A DNA stretch of 25,920 bases from Bacteroidetes bacterium UBA2364 (lineage in GTDB: Bacteria; Bacteroidota; Rhodothermia; Rhodothermales; UBA2364): positions 1 to 25,920 of the forward strand of contig DDTM01000119.1 in the NCBI GenBank assembly GCA_002344075.1. The letters run 5' to 3'. The translations under genes and the position numbers were made by a program. This document shows, one piece after another, positions 7,586-15,811 of this stretch (position 1 is the stretch's first letter; every line of letters begins with the position of its first letter). The notes under the pieces were generated by a model. It was not told the DNA's origin. It did no database searches and saw only the letters and a program-made list of their open reading frames with translations.

Positions 7586-9676
7586 TTATTTAACCAGAAC
7601 CATGCGTTTAGTCACAGCGTATTGCGGTGTACTTAGGCGATACAAATATGTACCACTTGGTAAGTTGCCCGCCTCGAACGTTACCGTATGAGTTCCAGCA
7701 GTTTGGGTTCCGGAGGCCAATACGGCTACTTCTTGACCCAATAAGTTAAAGACACTTAAGCGCACATCCGAAGCCATTGGCAAACCAAATTCAATGGTGG
7801 TTGTGGGATTGAACGGGTTCGGGTAGTTTGACGCTAACACAAATTCGGCAGGGATTTCGGTACTTTCATTTTTTACACCAATTGAAAGCCCTTCTTGCGT
7901 CACGATGCCACGAAGTCCCCAGTTTACCGGATTTTTGTCTGGCCCGGTAGCAGATCCTGCACGCAATACACGGGTTTGGGAGCCATTTGTGGCTTCACCG
8001 TCTTCCAAGTCCGTCAACTCCATGTCTAAAGGCAAAAACATGCCAACCGCAGGCTTGAAGGTGGGCCAGTTGAATCCGGCAAAGTCTCCTGCACCAAGTG
8101 CGCCACCCAACGAAGCAAACGGAATCGTCCACTCTATGGTATAGGTCTTGTTATCAGTGCCCAATACAGAAGCGGCATCCCAAGTCGTATTCGCCTGATT
8201 CACCAGCCCCGCGATATACGCCGTGCCTTTGGCACCTGCGGCATAAGGCAACGAGCGAAGGATGAGGTTTTGGTCTGCCCCGAGCGTCGAGAAGGTATTG
8301 TCGGTCCCAGTACCAATTCGGTACGCACTATTTGCTGCAACCGTGCCACCACCGGGTTTATTGAAGTTGAACGTAGTTTCGGTATGTGGGCTTCCAGCGC
8401 GGTTTTTGATGTTATATAAACCGAGGTATAAACGAATGCTGTCAAAGAATTTGGCGGCGGCGGCATCAGCCGTAGTTCCGGCCAAGCCATTGCCTTCGTC
8501 ACGAACGCTGGCAGCTACATAAAGATTGTTGTCATCCATCTTTAAACCAACATATCCGCTCAGGTCGGCGGGCGACTTCGGCACAACGGCTCCGGCAAAA
8601 TTCAGGGCTTCTTGGCTAAATCCAAAGAATTTTGCGTCTTTCCAATCATCCAATTTACCATCCAACACAATGGTTTGGGCTGGTTTATAATCAATCGGAT
8701 AGCGACTTGCTGGGCTGTTGTTTACATTCTTGGGATCGCTCATATCCACGATACGGCCTCGCATCTGAAAGCTTTTCGAATCCCGCCAAAGGGCGGGCAT
8801 GTTACCAATCCGCATAAAACGAGTAGTTCCACCAGAGTTAGATTCCCCCTCGTCGAGGTCGGTAATATCGGCATCAAAGACAATGACCATGCCGTCTTTC
8901 GGCGTAAACAAGGGCCATATAAAGTTCTTGTATTCACGGGTTCCTTTAGAAATTTTACCCGCTAACGACGCAAATGGCACTTTCCACTCTAAGGTATAAC
9001 CTTGTTCGTCTGTTGTCAATTTAGAACCTGCTTCGGTATTTACGATTGTCGTATCCACCATCGCACCGCTATAGGTAGAAACGGCTGTTCCCTTGGTTCC
9101 GGGCGCATAAGGCAAGGCGCGAAGCAATAACTGGAAATCTGGGCCAAGTGTGGACTTCAGGTTATCCGTTCCCGGCCCAATGCGATATGTCCGGATGCTG
9201 GATTTGATGGTGTCTTTTTTTACCGGATCAATAAAATAGACTTGTCCGGCACCTTCGGTATGCGGGCTTCCACCCAGCGCCCCGATGTCATACAAACCGA
9301 GATAGACCGAAAGATGGTCATATACAAATGCTAGATTTGGCGTAGAAGGCGTTTCGATCATTGGGGTGCCTTCATCTTTTACTTTCACCGCAAAATAGAT
9401 ATTTTCGGCATCCATTTTAATTGCAAAAAAGCCGCTAAAATCTGCCGGAGATTTGGGACGACCCTGAATTGGACGGTTTGTGGGATCCAGAAAATTCACT
9501 TTATCCTGGCTAAGAAAAATCCATTGGGCGTCCGACCAATCAGACAAATCTCCATCTAAGGTAATTGCCTTCCCCTTAAAGGTGATGTCATATAGCGTAT
9601 TGGTGGTGCGGGCAGGCTGTGCCCAAGCCATTGTGCAGAAAAAAAGCGCCACCAAAACAAAAAAAAGTTTTCTCAT
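7586..9676 (-). CDS. T9SS-exported protein with two CBM9-like (DOMON-fold) repeats
   Basis: It has 696 residues from the ATG at 9676, where a strong signal peptide starts (MRKLFFVLVALFFCTMAWA, cut before Q). Upstream GTG 9709 and ATG 9700 are in frame but add a polar leader. Two homologous units follow, about residues 36-307 and 335-589. Each opens with an ITLDGDLSDW / IVLDGKLDDW strand and continues through KMDAENIYFAVKVKDEG / KMDDNNLYVAASVRDEG, GSPHTE, YRIGTGTDN and EWTIPFASL. These are landmarks of family-9 carbohydrate-binding-like domains found in surface and xylanase-associated proteins. The C-terminus has the T9SS type-A sorting domain (SNYPNPFNPTTTIEFGLP, then SGTYLYRLSTP). No catalytic domain is visible, so a binding or scaffold role at the surface is inferred. 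The gene lies second in the block. Confidence 0.82.
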   Translation of the reverse strand: MRKLFFVLVALFFCTMAWAQPARTTNTLYDITFKGKAITLDGDLSDWSDAQWIFLSQDKVNFLDPTNRPIQGRPKSPADFSGFFAIKMDAENIYFAVKVKDEGTPMIETPSTPNLAFVYDHLSVYLGLYDIGALGGSPHTEGAGQVYFIDPVKKDTIKSSIRTYRIGPGTDNLKSTLGPDFQLLLRALPYAPGTKGTAVSTYSGAMVDTTIVNTEAGSKLTTDEQGYTLEWKVPFASLAGKISKGTREYKNFIWPLFTPKDGMVIVFDADITDLDEGESNSGGTTRFMRIGNMPALWRDSKSFQMRGRIVDMSDPKNVNNSPASRYPIDYKPAQTIVLDGKLDDWKDAKFFGFSQEALNFAGAVVPKSPADLSGYVGLKMDDNNLYVAASVRDEGNGLAGTTADAAAAKFFDSIRLYLGLYNIKNRAGSPHTETTFNFNKPGGGTVAANSAYRIGTGTDNTFSTLGADQNLILRSLPYAAGAKGTAYIAGLVNQANTTWDAASVLGTDNKTYTIEWTIPFASLGGALGAGDFAGFNWPTFKPAVGMFLPLDMELTDLEDGEATNGSQTRVLRAGSATGPDKNPVNWGLRGIVTQEGLSIGVKNESTEIPAEFVLASNYPNPFNPTTTIEFGLPMASDVRLSVFNLLGQEVAVLASGTQTAGTHTVTFEAGNLPSGTYLYRLSTPQYAVTKRMVLVK

Positions 9677-9727
9677 AGTGTTCTTGTTTGAGAAGTTCAT
9701 TGATTTCACCGGAACTGTCTGAGACCC

Positions 9728-9762
9728 AATAAGAGGGGCACAAAAATGGTGTCCCTCTTATT
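9728..9762 (-). promoter_or_regulatory. Strong intergenic hairpin between the DUF4623-like and CBM9-like genes
   Basis: AATAAGAGGGGCAC (9728-9741) pairs with GTGTCCCTCTTATT (9749-9762), a 14-bp stem with one G-U pair and a 7-base loop. It lies just after the stop at 9780. There is no T-run after the stem on the minus strand (GGGTC follows), so it is not a textbook terminator in that direction. A 3' end stabiliser or processing site that adjusts expression of neighbouring genes is the likely role. Confidence 0.6.
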
Positions 9763-9779
9763 AATCCATCAAACACCCC

Positions 9780-12377
9780 TTATTTCAGTAGGGTCATCCG
9801 TCCGGTCGCAACATAAGATTTTTTGGCTCCTTTAGCTTCCACGCGGTAAAGATAATTGCCCGAACTCAGGCGTAGTGCATCAATCTGTACTTTTTGGGCA
9901 GTTCCGGCACTTAGCGTCAATTGTCCCGAACGCATGACCTCACGTCCCAGCATATCCGTTACCACTACTTCTACCGAAGCCGCTTCCGGTAGATCAAAGG
10001 AGATACTGGTGGTAGGGTTAAATGGGTTTGGATAGTTGCCTTTCAGAGCAAACGCTGTAGGAATGCCACCTTCTTCTTCACGGTCTACGAAGGTTCCAGC
10101 CAAAGAAACATCAAACGAAGAAATGGGGCCGGGTACAAAAGAGGTCCCATCGAAGGTATAAACACGGTGATAGAGCGTCATACCAGTTGCACGTTTGCCT
10201 TGCCAATACAGGATGTCGTAAAGGAAGTTTTGCTTGACGGAAGTACTGGTGGCATTGGCCACGTCAATATCCATCTGACGGTCGCTCATATCGGGCTGGG
10301 TAGAAAGATGCCAACGATAAGAAATAGCGTCGCCGTCTGCATCGCTCACAGGCGTCCAAGAGAACGTCACGTTTTTGCTGCCTTGTCCGTCCAAAACCAC
10401 CTTGCCTTTGTCGGCTGGCGCCACGATAGTAGCTGCTGGGGGTGCAGTGTTGACTTCCGACTTACCAGCAATAGCATAACTCACGATGGCATTGTTCGTC
10501 GCCATAACAATTAAGGCATTTCGCTTATAGTCAAACGCCGCAAATCCAGTTGCATTCAGATTGGGGTTCGGAAAGTCTGGGGTTACGCCCACAATGGCCA
10601 CATTGGCCGGATCGGTGACATCCACCACGGCAAATTCTCCTTTACCACTAAAATTGGGGCCTGTAGCGACATATTTACGGAAACCATACTCAAAGTATCC
10701 AAGGTCTCCAAAGCCTTTGGCCAATTTGTCTTCGGGCACATCTGCCACAATTTTTCCGGTGTTAAGATCAAAAAGGGCCATTTGGTTTTGTGGTTCATTC
10801 ACCCACATCAGGCTTGTTCCCGGGATGGGAGCCATTCCATAGCGAGCACGCGCAATACCCGTTTCTACTACGTGATTTTTCACGAAGGCCAATTGGGTTC
10901 CGTTAAAGGTAAATTCCGCCACTTTGTCGTTCGAGGAACCGTTCAGAAAAATCCGCACATTGTTGCCATCCCCTTCAATCCCTAAACCATCACCATAGCG
11001 AGCGGCTTCCACTTTTCCGTCAAAAACCGTAACGGGTTTGGCATCTTCGTTTGCCCAATAATAAATTTTGATGTTACTGGTGGTGCTGTTTGTGGTGAGG
11101 TTGGCGCCAAAAACCTGACCGCTGGGAGTAATGCCTATTTCATTTAGTAGGAAGGTTCCACCACTCACCCCTGTCATATCCATATCTTTCAGGAATTTGC
11201 CATCCGCAGCATCCAAAACAGCAATTCGGGTAGGGTTTGTTCTCGTCACCACCAAAACGTGATCGGTTGCGCCATTATACCCACCGCCACGTTCGGTATT
11301 ACCCGTACCCATAAACGGGACTTTTCCAGCATCTACACGCCAATTGACTTTATTGACGACCTTCGCGATCGGCGCTGTGACTAATTGCGAAAGCGGGTAA
11401 CTAACCATCTGATTGTTGGTCGTCAACAGAATCAGGTTCCCACGCTTGCTGTCATAGGCGGCAAAGCCTGTGGCATTCAGGTTTGGGCGTGTGGTGTTTT
11501 CAGGAGAGACAGCGACAATCTTGGCTTCTGCCGGAACGGTAACGTCCACCAACACCCATTCCATCTTACCAGCAAAGTTGGGACCTGTCGCTACATATTT
11601 ACGACCATTCGCTTGAAAATATGTAAGATCCCCAAAACCTCTTCCCACTTTGTCTTCCGGCACATTATAAACCGTACTACTGGCCGTATCAAATAGTCCT
11701 AATTCCGTGGTGGGTTCATTTATCCAAACCAAGGATGTTCCCGGAACTGGGGCCATCCCATATCGAGCGCGGGCAATACCGGCCTCAATAACATGGCTCT
11801 TGACAAAATTGAGCTTCGTTCCATCAAAAGCAAACTCCGCCATTTTATCGTTCCCACTACCATTTAAAAATACTTTCACATTGGCGCCCATTCCGCCCAC
11901 ACCAATCCCATCTCCGTAACGAGCAGCTTCCACTTTTCCATCAAAAACCATCGCAGGCTTCGCATTCTCGTCCGACCAGTAATAAATTTTGATATTACTG
12001 GTGGTGCTATTGGTCGTCAGGTTAGCCCCAAATATCTGACCATCTCCCGTGATGCCAATTTCACTCAGGTGAAACGTTCCCCCGTTTACCCCCGTCATGT
12101 CCATATCTTTGATAAACGTACCATCCGCCGCATTTACTACGGCAATACGTGTAGGGTTGGTACGTGTAACCACCAATACATGGTCGGTTTTCGGGTTGTA
12201 GCCACCACCACGCTCCGTATTGCCCGTACCCATAAATGGAACGCTCCCGGAATCAACCGACCACGCTGGATTTCCTAAGATCGGTGGGGCGTTCTGCGCT
12301 TGTGCATGAGTCGGAAGAAGTGCAATACAAAACGCTATTCCATAACAGAAATGTTTGAATGTAACATGGAACTTCAT
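9780..12377 (-). CDS. T9SS-exported protein with two tandem DUF4623-like (propeller-like) units
   Basis: It has 865 residues with a signal peptide (residues 1-27, ending THAQAQ). Residues 39-330 and 346-635 are near-copies of each other. Both contain VPFMGTGNTERGGGY, DHVLVVTRTNPTRIAV, FGANLTTNSTTSNIKIYYW, FDGKVEAARYGDG, GIARARYGMAP, VATGPNF and NLNATGFAA. I recognise this unit as DUF4623-like, a likely beta-propeller of unknown function. A fibronectin/cadherin-like stretch follows (about 645-755: NVTFSWTPVSDADGDAISYR). Then comes a type-A sorting domain (GNYPNPFNPTTSISFDLPEA, and SSGNYLYRVEAKG). The protein should be exported by T9SS and anchored or released at the surface. It is the first gene of the minus-strand block and starts 64 bases from the divergent PPIase gene. 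No enzymatic motif is seen. Confidence 0.83.
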   Translation of the reverse strand: MKFHVTFKHFCYGIAFCIALLPTHAQAQNAPPILGNPAWSVDSGSVPFMGTGNTERGGGYNPKTDHVLVVTRTNPTRIAVVNAADGTFIKDMDMTGVNGGTFHLSEIGITGDGQIFGANLTTNSTTSNIKIYYWSDENAKPAMVFDGKVEAARYGDGIGVGGMGANVKVFLNGSGNDKMAEFAFDGTKLNFVKSHVIEAGIARARYGMAPVPGTSLVWINEPTTELGLFDTASSTVYNVPEDKVGRGFGDLTYFQANGRKYVATGPNFAGKMEWVLVDVTVPAEAKIVAVSPENTTRPNLNATGFAAYDSKRGNLILLTTNNQMVSYPLSQLVTAPIAKVVNKVNWRVDAGKVPFMGTGNTERGGGYNGATDHVLVVTRTNPTRIAVLDAADGKFLKDMDMTGVSGGTFLLNEIGITPSGQVFGANLTTNSTTSNIKIYYWANEDAKPVTVFDGKVEAARYGDGLGIEGDGNNVRIFLNGSSNDKVAEFTFNGTQLAFVKNHVVETGIARARYGMAPIPGTSLMWVNEPQNQMALFDLNTGKIVADVPEDKLAKGFGDLGYFEYGFRKYVATGPNFSGKGEFAVVDVTDPANVAIVGVTPDFPNPNLNATGFAAFDYKRNALIVMATNNAIVSYAIAGKSEVNTAPPAATIVAPADKGKVVLDGQGSKNVTFSWTPVSDADGDAISYRWHLSTQPDMSDRQMDIDVANATSTSVKQNFLYDILYWQGKRATGMTLYHRVYTFDGTSFVPGPISSFDVSLAGTFVDREEEGGIPTAFALKGNYPNPFNPTTSISFDLPEAASVEVVVTDMLGREVMRSGQLTLSAGTAQKVQIDALRLSSGNYLYRVEAKGAKKSYVATGRMTLLK
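10473..11342 (-). repeat. Intragenic tandem duplication, second unit
   Basis: This encodes residues 346-635 of the DUF4623-like protein. It matches the unit at 11388-12263 at a constant offset of 921 bases (307 codons). Third positions differ at many codons while the protein is strongly conserved, so the duplication is old and under selection and is not an assembly artefact. Confidence 0.85.
11388..12263 (-). repeat. Intragenic tandem duplication, first unit
   Basis: This encodes residues 39-330 of the DUF4623-like protein and is the partner of the unit at 10473-11342. Both units keep the same order of motifs, from a Trp-containing opening strand (WSVD / WRVD) to the closing ATGFAA segment, so each looks like one complete domain. 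Confidence 0.85.
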
Positions 12378-12441
12378 TTTTTTATGATTTAGGTGAAAGG
12401 AAAAGAGTTATTTTTAACGATTCATAGACCTATTAAGTAAG

Positions 12442-14163
12442 ATGGCAATGTTTCCTAATTTAAATTCAAAAAACAATCATCATCATTTAATCTTCATATA
12501 TTCGTTCAAGCGCTTAACTTGGTTAACTTTTTTTCTTCTATTTAATTCTACTCATATAATACACGCACAAAAAGATAATATAGTTATTCATTGGCAGAAT
12601 ATTAGCATTAATACACAACATTTTAAGGAAGAATATAGCCTTTTCATGACACAGTCCCCAGGACGCGATACACCCGCATCCAGAAGAGCCTATGCGTATA
12701 AAATGCTGGAACGTAGCGTCATTGGAGAATGGGGAAAACGAAACCAATTAGACCTATCACAACGAGTACAATTATACGTAAACCGACAAGTAAATTTTGT
12801 ACGCCGTCAACGTTATTTAGAACAGACCTTGCTCGACACCATTCCCCAGCCCAATATGCCACAACTTCATGATGCATTCATCAAGCACAAGACCCACCTA
12901 CGGCTTCAGCAAATTTATGGAAATACCCGTCGTGAAATAGATTCACTGTACGCCCAATTACAGGCTGGCGCGGATTTTAATGTACTTGCGCGTACCTCGA
13001 TGCAAAAATATGGCATCCCAGAACCTGAAAAGGCTGGCGACATGGGATGGATTCATTGGAATGACTTGGATTTGGCACCAGAACACGTTGTATATCGCTT
13101 AAAACCCTTAGAAACTTCTACCCCTGTGGCATCCCTCAATGGTTGGCACATATTCCGCCTCATCGAACGGAAGGAAGACATTGCCCTCGATGATGCTTCA
13201 TTTCTAAAAGAACAGGAAAAACTTGCCTTTGAGTGGCGTAACCGAAGATTTACCGAGGCTGCATCCCGCCATATTAAATCTATTTTAACAGCACATCGTC
13301 TTCAAATCTATTCACACAAATTGGAGGCATTGTGGCCATTGATAGCCCCCTATTCAGAACGCCTCAATACACCAGAGGGCCTTGTCGCGGCACAACAGGA
13401 AATACCAATCCTAAAGGCGCCCCGTCTAAATCCTCAAACGATTCTGGCCACCGTATCTGGTAAGCCCTTCCGTGTCTCGGATTTTCTGGCCTTTCTACCA
13501 GATGTCCCTGCCCCATATTGGCGGAGAGACCTCCGTCAGGCTCTGGAAATCACTATCCGCGATGCCATCCTAACCGAAATAGCCAAAAGCAAGATACCGA
13601 AGCAAGATGCTTATGTATCCCTACAAACCGAAATGGCCCAATACACGGCACGATATTATGCAACCCTTTCGGCGGTATCCGACACCCTGCACTTGTCTCG
13701 GTACGAACGTGCTTTTTATGAACAATTTAAAACAACTTTGTTTCGAGACGGCCTCATCACGCAAGTAGAAGCATGGGCATTCCCGGATAGTGCCTCGGTC
13801 TGGCAAACCTTACGCCGCATATTGGCCGAAAAATCCCTCCACCCATTAGACAGCATTTCTTCGCAAGATTTCTGGGTACAAGATCAAGAAATTCCAACAT
13901 GGCCTGTGCTTACACTTAGGGTCACCAACGACTGGACAGGCATACAAGGGCCTTATCTACACAAGGGCCAATTCTGGATCCTCCGTGCCAAACAACACCT
14001 ACCACGCTTTCAGAAATTCGAAGACATCCAACCCAAGTTGCCCGCGATAATGCAGGCCCAAAAACGACTGATCGCCCATATGGCCGCTCTTCCAGCCAAC
14101 TACACCCCAGCGGCGGCTCAGATTAACCAAGCAGCGCTCGATACCGTTTTGCCCTATTACTGA
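12442..14163 (+). CDS. Parvulin-type peptidyl-prolyl cis-trans isomerase (SurA/PpiC-like), exported
   Basis: It has 573 residues. A hydrophobic stretch at about 24-42 ending HAQ acts as signal peptide. A SurA-like helical region at about 55-140 comes first. A PpiC/rotamase domain at about 150-243 follows, with LRLQQIYGN at the start, DFNVLARTSMQKYG, then GDMGWIHW (the usual GDLGWF turn) and GWHIFRLIERKED at the end. The last 330 residues resemble the long C-terminal half of Bacteroidota PPIases and contain a second degenerate helical region. Such proteins fold outer-membrane barrels in the periplasm. Placement head-to-head with the outer-membrane block, only 64 bases apart, fits a shared role but does not prove it. 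The first 200 bases are clearly AT-richer than the rest. Start ATG 12442 or 12448. Confidence 0.85.
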   Translation: MAMFPNLNSKNNHHHLIFIYSFKRLTWLTFFLLFNSTHIIHAQKDNIVIHWQNISINTQHFKEEYSLFMTQSPGRDTPASRRAYAYKMLERSVIGEWGKRNQLDLSQRVQLYVNRQVNFVRRQRYLEQTLLDTIPQPNMPQLHDAFIKHKTHLRLQQIYGNTRREIDSLYAQLQAGADFNVLARTSMQKYGIPEPEKAGDMGWIHWNDLDLAPEHVVYRLKPLETSTPVASLNGWHIFRLIERKEDIALDDASFLKEQEKLAFEWRNRRFTEAASRHIKSILTAHRLQIYSHKLEALWPLIAPYSERLNTPEGLVAAQQEIPILKAPRLNPQTILATVSGKPFRVSDFLAFLPDVPAPYWRRDLRQALEITIRDAILTEIAKSKIPKQDAYVSLQTEMAQYTARYYATLSAVSDTLHLSRYERAFYEQFKTTLFRDGLITQVEAWAFPDSASVWQTLRRILAEKSLHPLDSISSQDFWVQDQEIPTWPVLTLRVTNDWTGIQGPYLHKGQFWILRAKQHLPRFQKFEDIQPKLPAIMQAQKRLIAHMAALPANYTPAAAQINQAALDTVLPYY

Positions 14164-14166
14164 TTC

Positions 14167-14199
14167 CCGGTCTTTTCACTAAAAACGTGACAAGATCGG
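14167..14199 (+). terminator. Hairpin just after the PPIase stop (possible terminator without U-tract)
   Basis: CCGGTCTTTTCAC (14167-14179) pairs with GTGACAAGATCGG (14187-14199): 13 positions with one G-U and one mismatch, and a 7-base loop. It starts 4 bases after the stop codon. The following bases are CCAAAAAGCCC and not T-rich, so intrinsic termination is doubtful; an mRNA 3' end element is equally possible. Confidence 0.4.
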
Positions 14200-14273
14200 C
14201 CAAAAAGCCCATCAAATCCTTACCTTCCCTAAAAAGTAGCCTCATAAATAGGGCTTAAACAAACCGTTACCAG

Positions 14274-14810
14274 ATGATGTCTTCCAAAAATGTAGCGGCC
14301 TCGCACACCGAGATGTCGCAAATCGTTTTGCCCAACCACACCAATACGCTGGGCAATATGATGGGCGGACAATTGCTCTACCTAATGGATATGTGCGCTG
14401 GGGTGGTGGCACAGCGGCATAGTAACCGAACGGTCGTAACGGCTTCGGTGGATCATGTCGAGTTTTCGTCTCCCATTAAATTGGGGGACATTGTCACTTT
14501 GGCCGGGCATGTAAACCGTTCTTTCCGTTCCTCGATGGAGGTAGAGATTAATGTCTGGGCCGAAAATCCGCGAACGGGGCGAAAAACAGCTTCGAACCGC
14601 GCTTTTTATACGATGGTGGCCATTGATGAAGAACTACGTCCAACGATCGTACCTACCTTAGTCCCCAACTCTCCGGAAGAACAAAGCCGTTGGGAAGCCG
14701 CAGAAAGACGCCGTCAGTTGCGCTTGGTGTTGGCTGGAAGGCTGAAAGTTTCGGATGCGCACGAACTCACCCACTTTTTGTTGGAAAACGTAAACAAAGC
14801 CGATGTTTGA
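14274..14810 (+). CDS. Acyl-CoA thioesterase, hotdog fold (YciA/BACH-like)
   Basis: This 178-residue protein has one hotdog domain in about residues 10-120. Landmarks are LPNHTNTLGNMMGGQLLYLM followed by D39, where an Asn/Asp pair and GG turn form the active site of YciA/BACH-type thioesterases. VTASVDHVEFSSPIKLGDIV marks the beta strands that contact CoA. It should hydrolyse acyl-CoA to free acid and CoA in the cytosol. The extra C-terminal 55 residues are charged (ERRRQLRLVLAGRLK) and may be a helical tail. The double ATG at 14274/14277 leaves a one-residue uncertainty. Its stop overlaps the next start (ATGTTTGA), a sign of translational coupling with the RmlD-like gene. Confidence 0.88.
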   Translation: MMSSKNVAASHTEMSQIVLPNHTNTLGNMMGGQLLYLMDMCAGVVAQRHSNRTVVTASVDHVEFSSPIKLGDIVTLAGHVNRSFRSSMEVEINVWAENPRTGRKTASNRAFYTMVAIDEELRPTIVPTLVPNSPEEQSRWEAAERRRQLRLVLAGRLKVSDAHELTHFLLENVNKADV

Positions 14811-15750
14811 ATTGCCAAAATATCGTCGAATCCTAATTACAGGTGCAAACGGCTTGTTGGGGCAGGCATTGGTTGAACGATTGTCTCACCAACCAAGCTA
14901 CGACGTACTAGCCACATCGCACGACAATGCCCCAAAACTCCGCCACCAATCCTGTGGTTACATCCCCATGGACATTCTGGAAACGGAAGAAATGCGGCAC
15001 ATTTTTATAGATTTTGCCCCTGATGTCGTGGTGCATTGCGCCGCAATGACCATGGTGGATGCCTGCGAAACACAACGAGACTTGTGTTGGCAACTCAATG
15101 TGGGGGCTGTCGAACAATTGGTACGCCTCTGCCGAACGTTCGGAACACGGCTGATTCACCTTTCTACGGACTTCATCTTTGACGGAGAAGCCGGACCTTA
15201 TGACGAAAAGGCTCGACCAAACCCACTTTCATATTACGGGCGCACCAAATTGGCAGCAGAAAATGCTGTCAGAACCCTTAAAAACGATCAGTGGGCACTT
15301 GTCCGCACGATTTTGGTCTATGGAACCGGACAAAAACTCATGCGGCGCAATATTGCTACTTGGCTCATTGGGCAATTGGACGCAGGCAAAACCATCCGGT
15401 TAGTGACCGATCAATGGCGAACCCCCACTTATGTCCATGATCTGGCTGATGGCATTGAACGATTGATCCGATTTCGCAAAGCAGGAGTTTGGAATATTGC
15501 CGGACGTGAGATGATCTCGATTTTTGATTTTGGAAAAGCCATTGCACAAACACTTGGGTTTGATGCAAACCTAATAGAACCGACCAATAGCAATACGTTT
15601 ACCCAACCCGCCAAACGACCGTTAAAATCCGGACTTCTCATTTTGAAAGCAGAATCTGAAATCGGATATAAACCCAAACCGATCCCATATAACATTCATG
15701 ACATGATTAAACGGGATGCGGTGTTGCGAACAGAGACCGACGAAGCCTAA
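14803..15750 (+). CDS. RmlD-like NAD(P)-dependent sugar-nucleotide reductase (dTDP-4-dehydrorhamnose reductase family)
   Basis: This 315-residue extended SDR has ITGANGLLGQAL (GxxGxxG, residues 12-23), HCAAMTMVDACE, LSTDFIFDG (residues 120-128) and the YYGRTK catalytic Tyr145/Lys149 pair. DQWRTPTYVHDLADG and WNIAG follow, as in the RmlD substrate-binding half. The family reduces dTDP-4-keto-rhamnose or related keto-sugars, or acts as a regulatory MAT2B-like protein. No rmlA, rmlB or rmlC lies beside it, so the substrate is uncertain. It overlaps the thioesterase gene by 8 bases and is followed 61 bases later by serS. Confidence 0.85.
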   Translation: MFELPKYRRILITGANGLLGQALVERLSHQPSYDVLATSHDNAPKLRHQSCGYIPMDILETEEMRHIFIDFAPDVVVHCAAMTMVDACETQRDLCWQLNVGAVEQLVRLCRTFGTRLIHLSTDFIFDGEAGPYDEKARPNPLSYYGRTKLAAENAVRTLKNDQWALVRTILVYGTGQKLMRRNIATWLIGQLDAGKTIRLVTDQWRTPTYVHDLADGIERLIRFRKAGVWNIAGREMISIFDFGKAIAQTLGFDANLIEPTNSNTFTQPAKRPLKSGLLILKAESEIGYKPKPIPYNIHDMIKRDAVLRTETDEA

Positions 15751-15811
15751 AAATAACCTGCAACCAAGCTATCCTTACTGGATTGCCTTCAATAAGCAAC
15801 CTGACAACGTC

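Noticed and set aside
4879..9676. SusC/SusD polysaccharide utilisation pair
   Set aside because: The receptor has no adjacent SusD-type lipoprotein (no lipobox protein of that size), so a canonical Sus locus is not supported.
10473..12263. CRISPR-like or noncoding repeat array
   Set aside because: There are only two long units, in frame and coding, with protein conservation stronger than DNA conservation; they are duplicated domains.
15716..15811. N-terminal extension of SerS from the ATG at 15716
   Set aside because: The extension overlaps the rmlD-like gene and has no SerS-like content; the ATG at 15812 gives the standard N-terminus and length.
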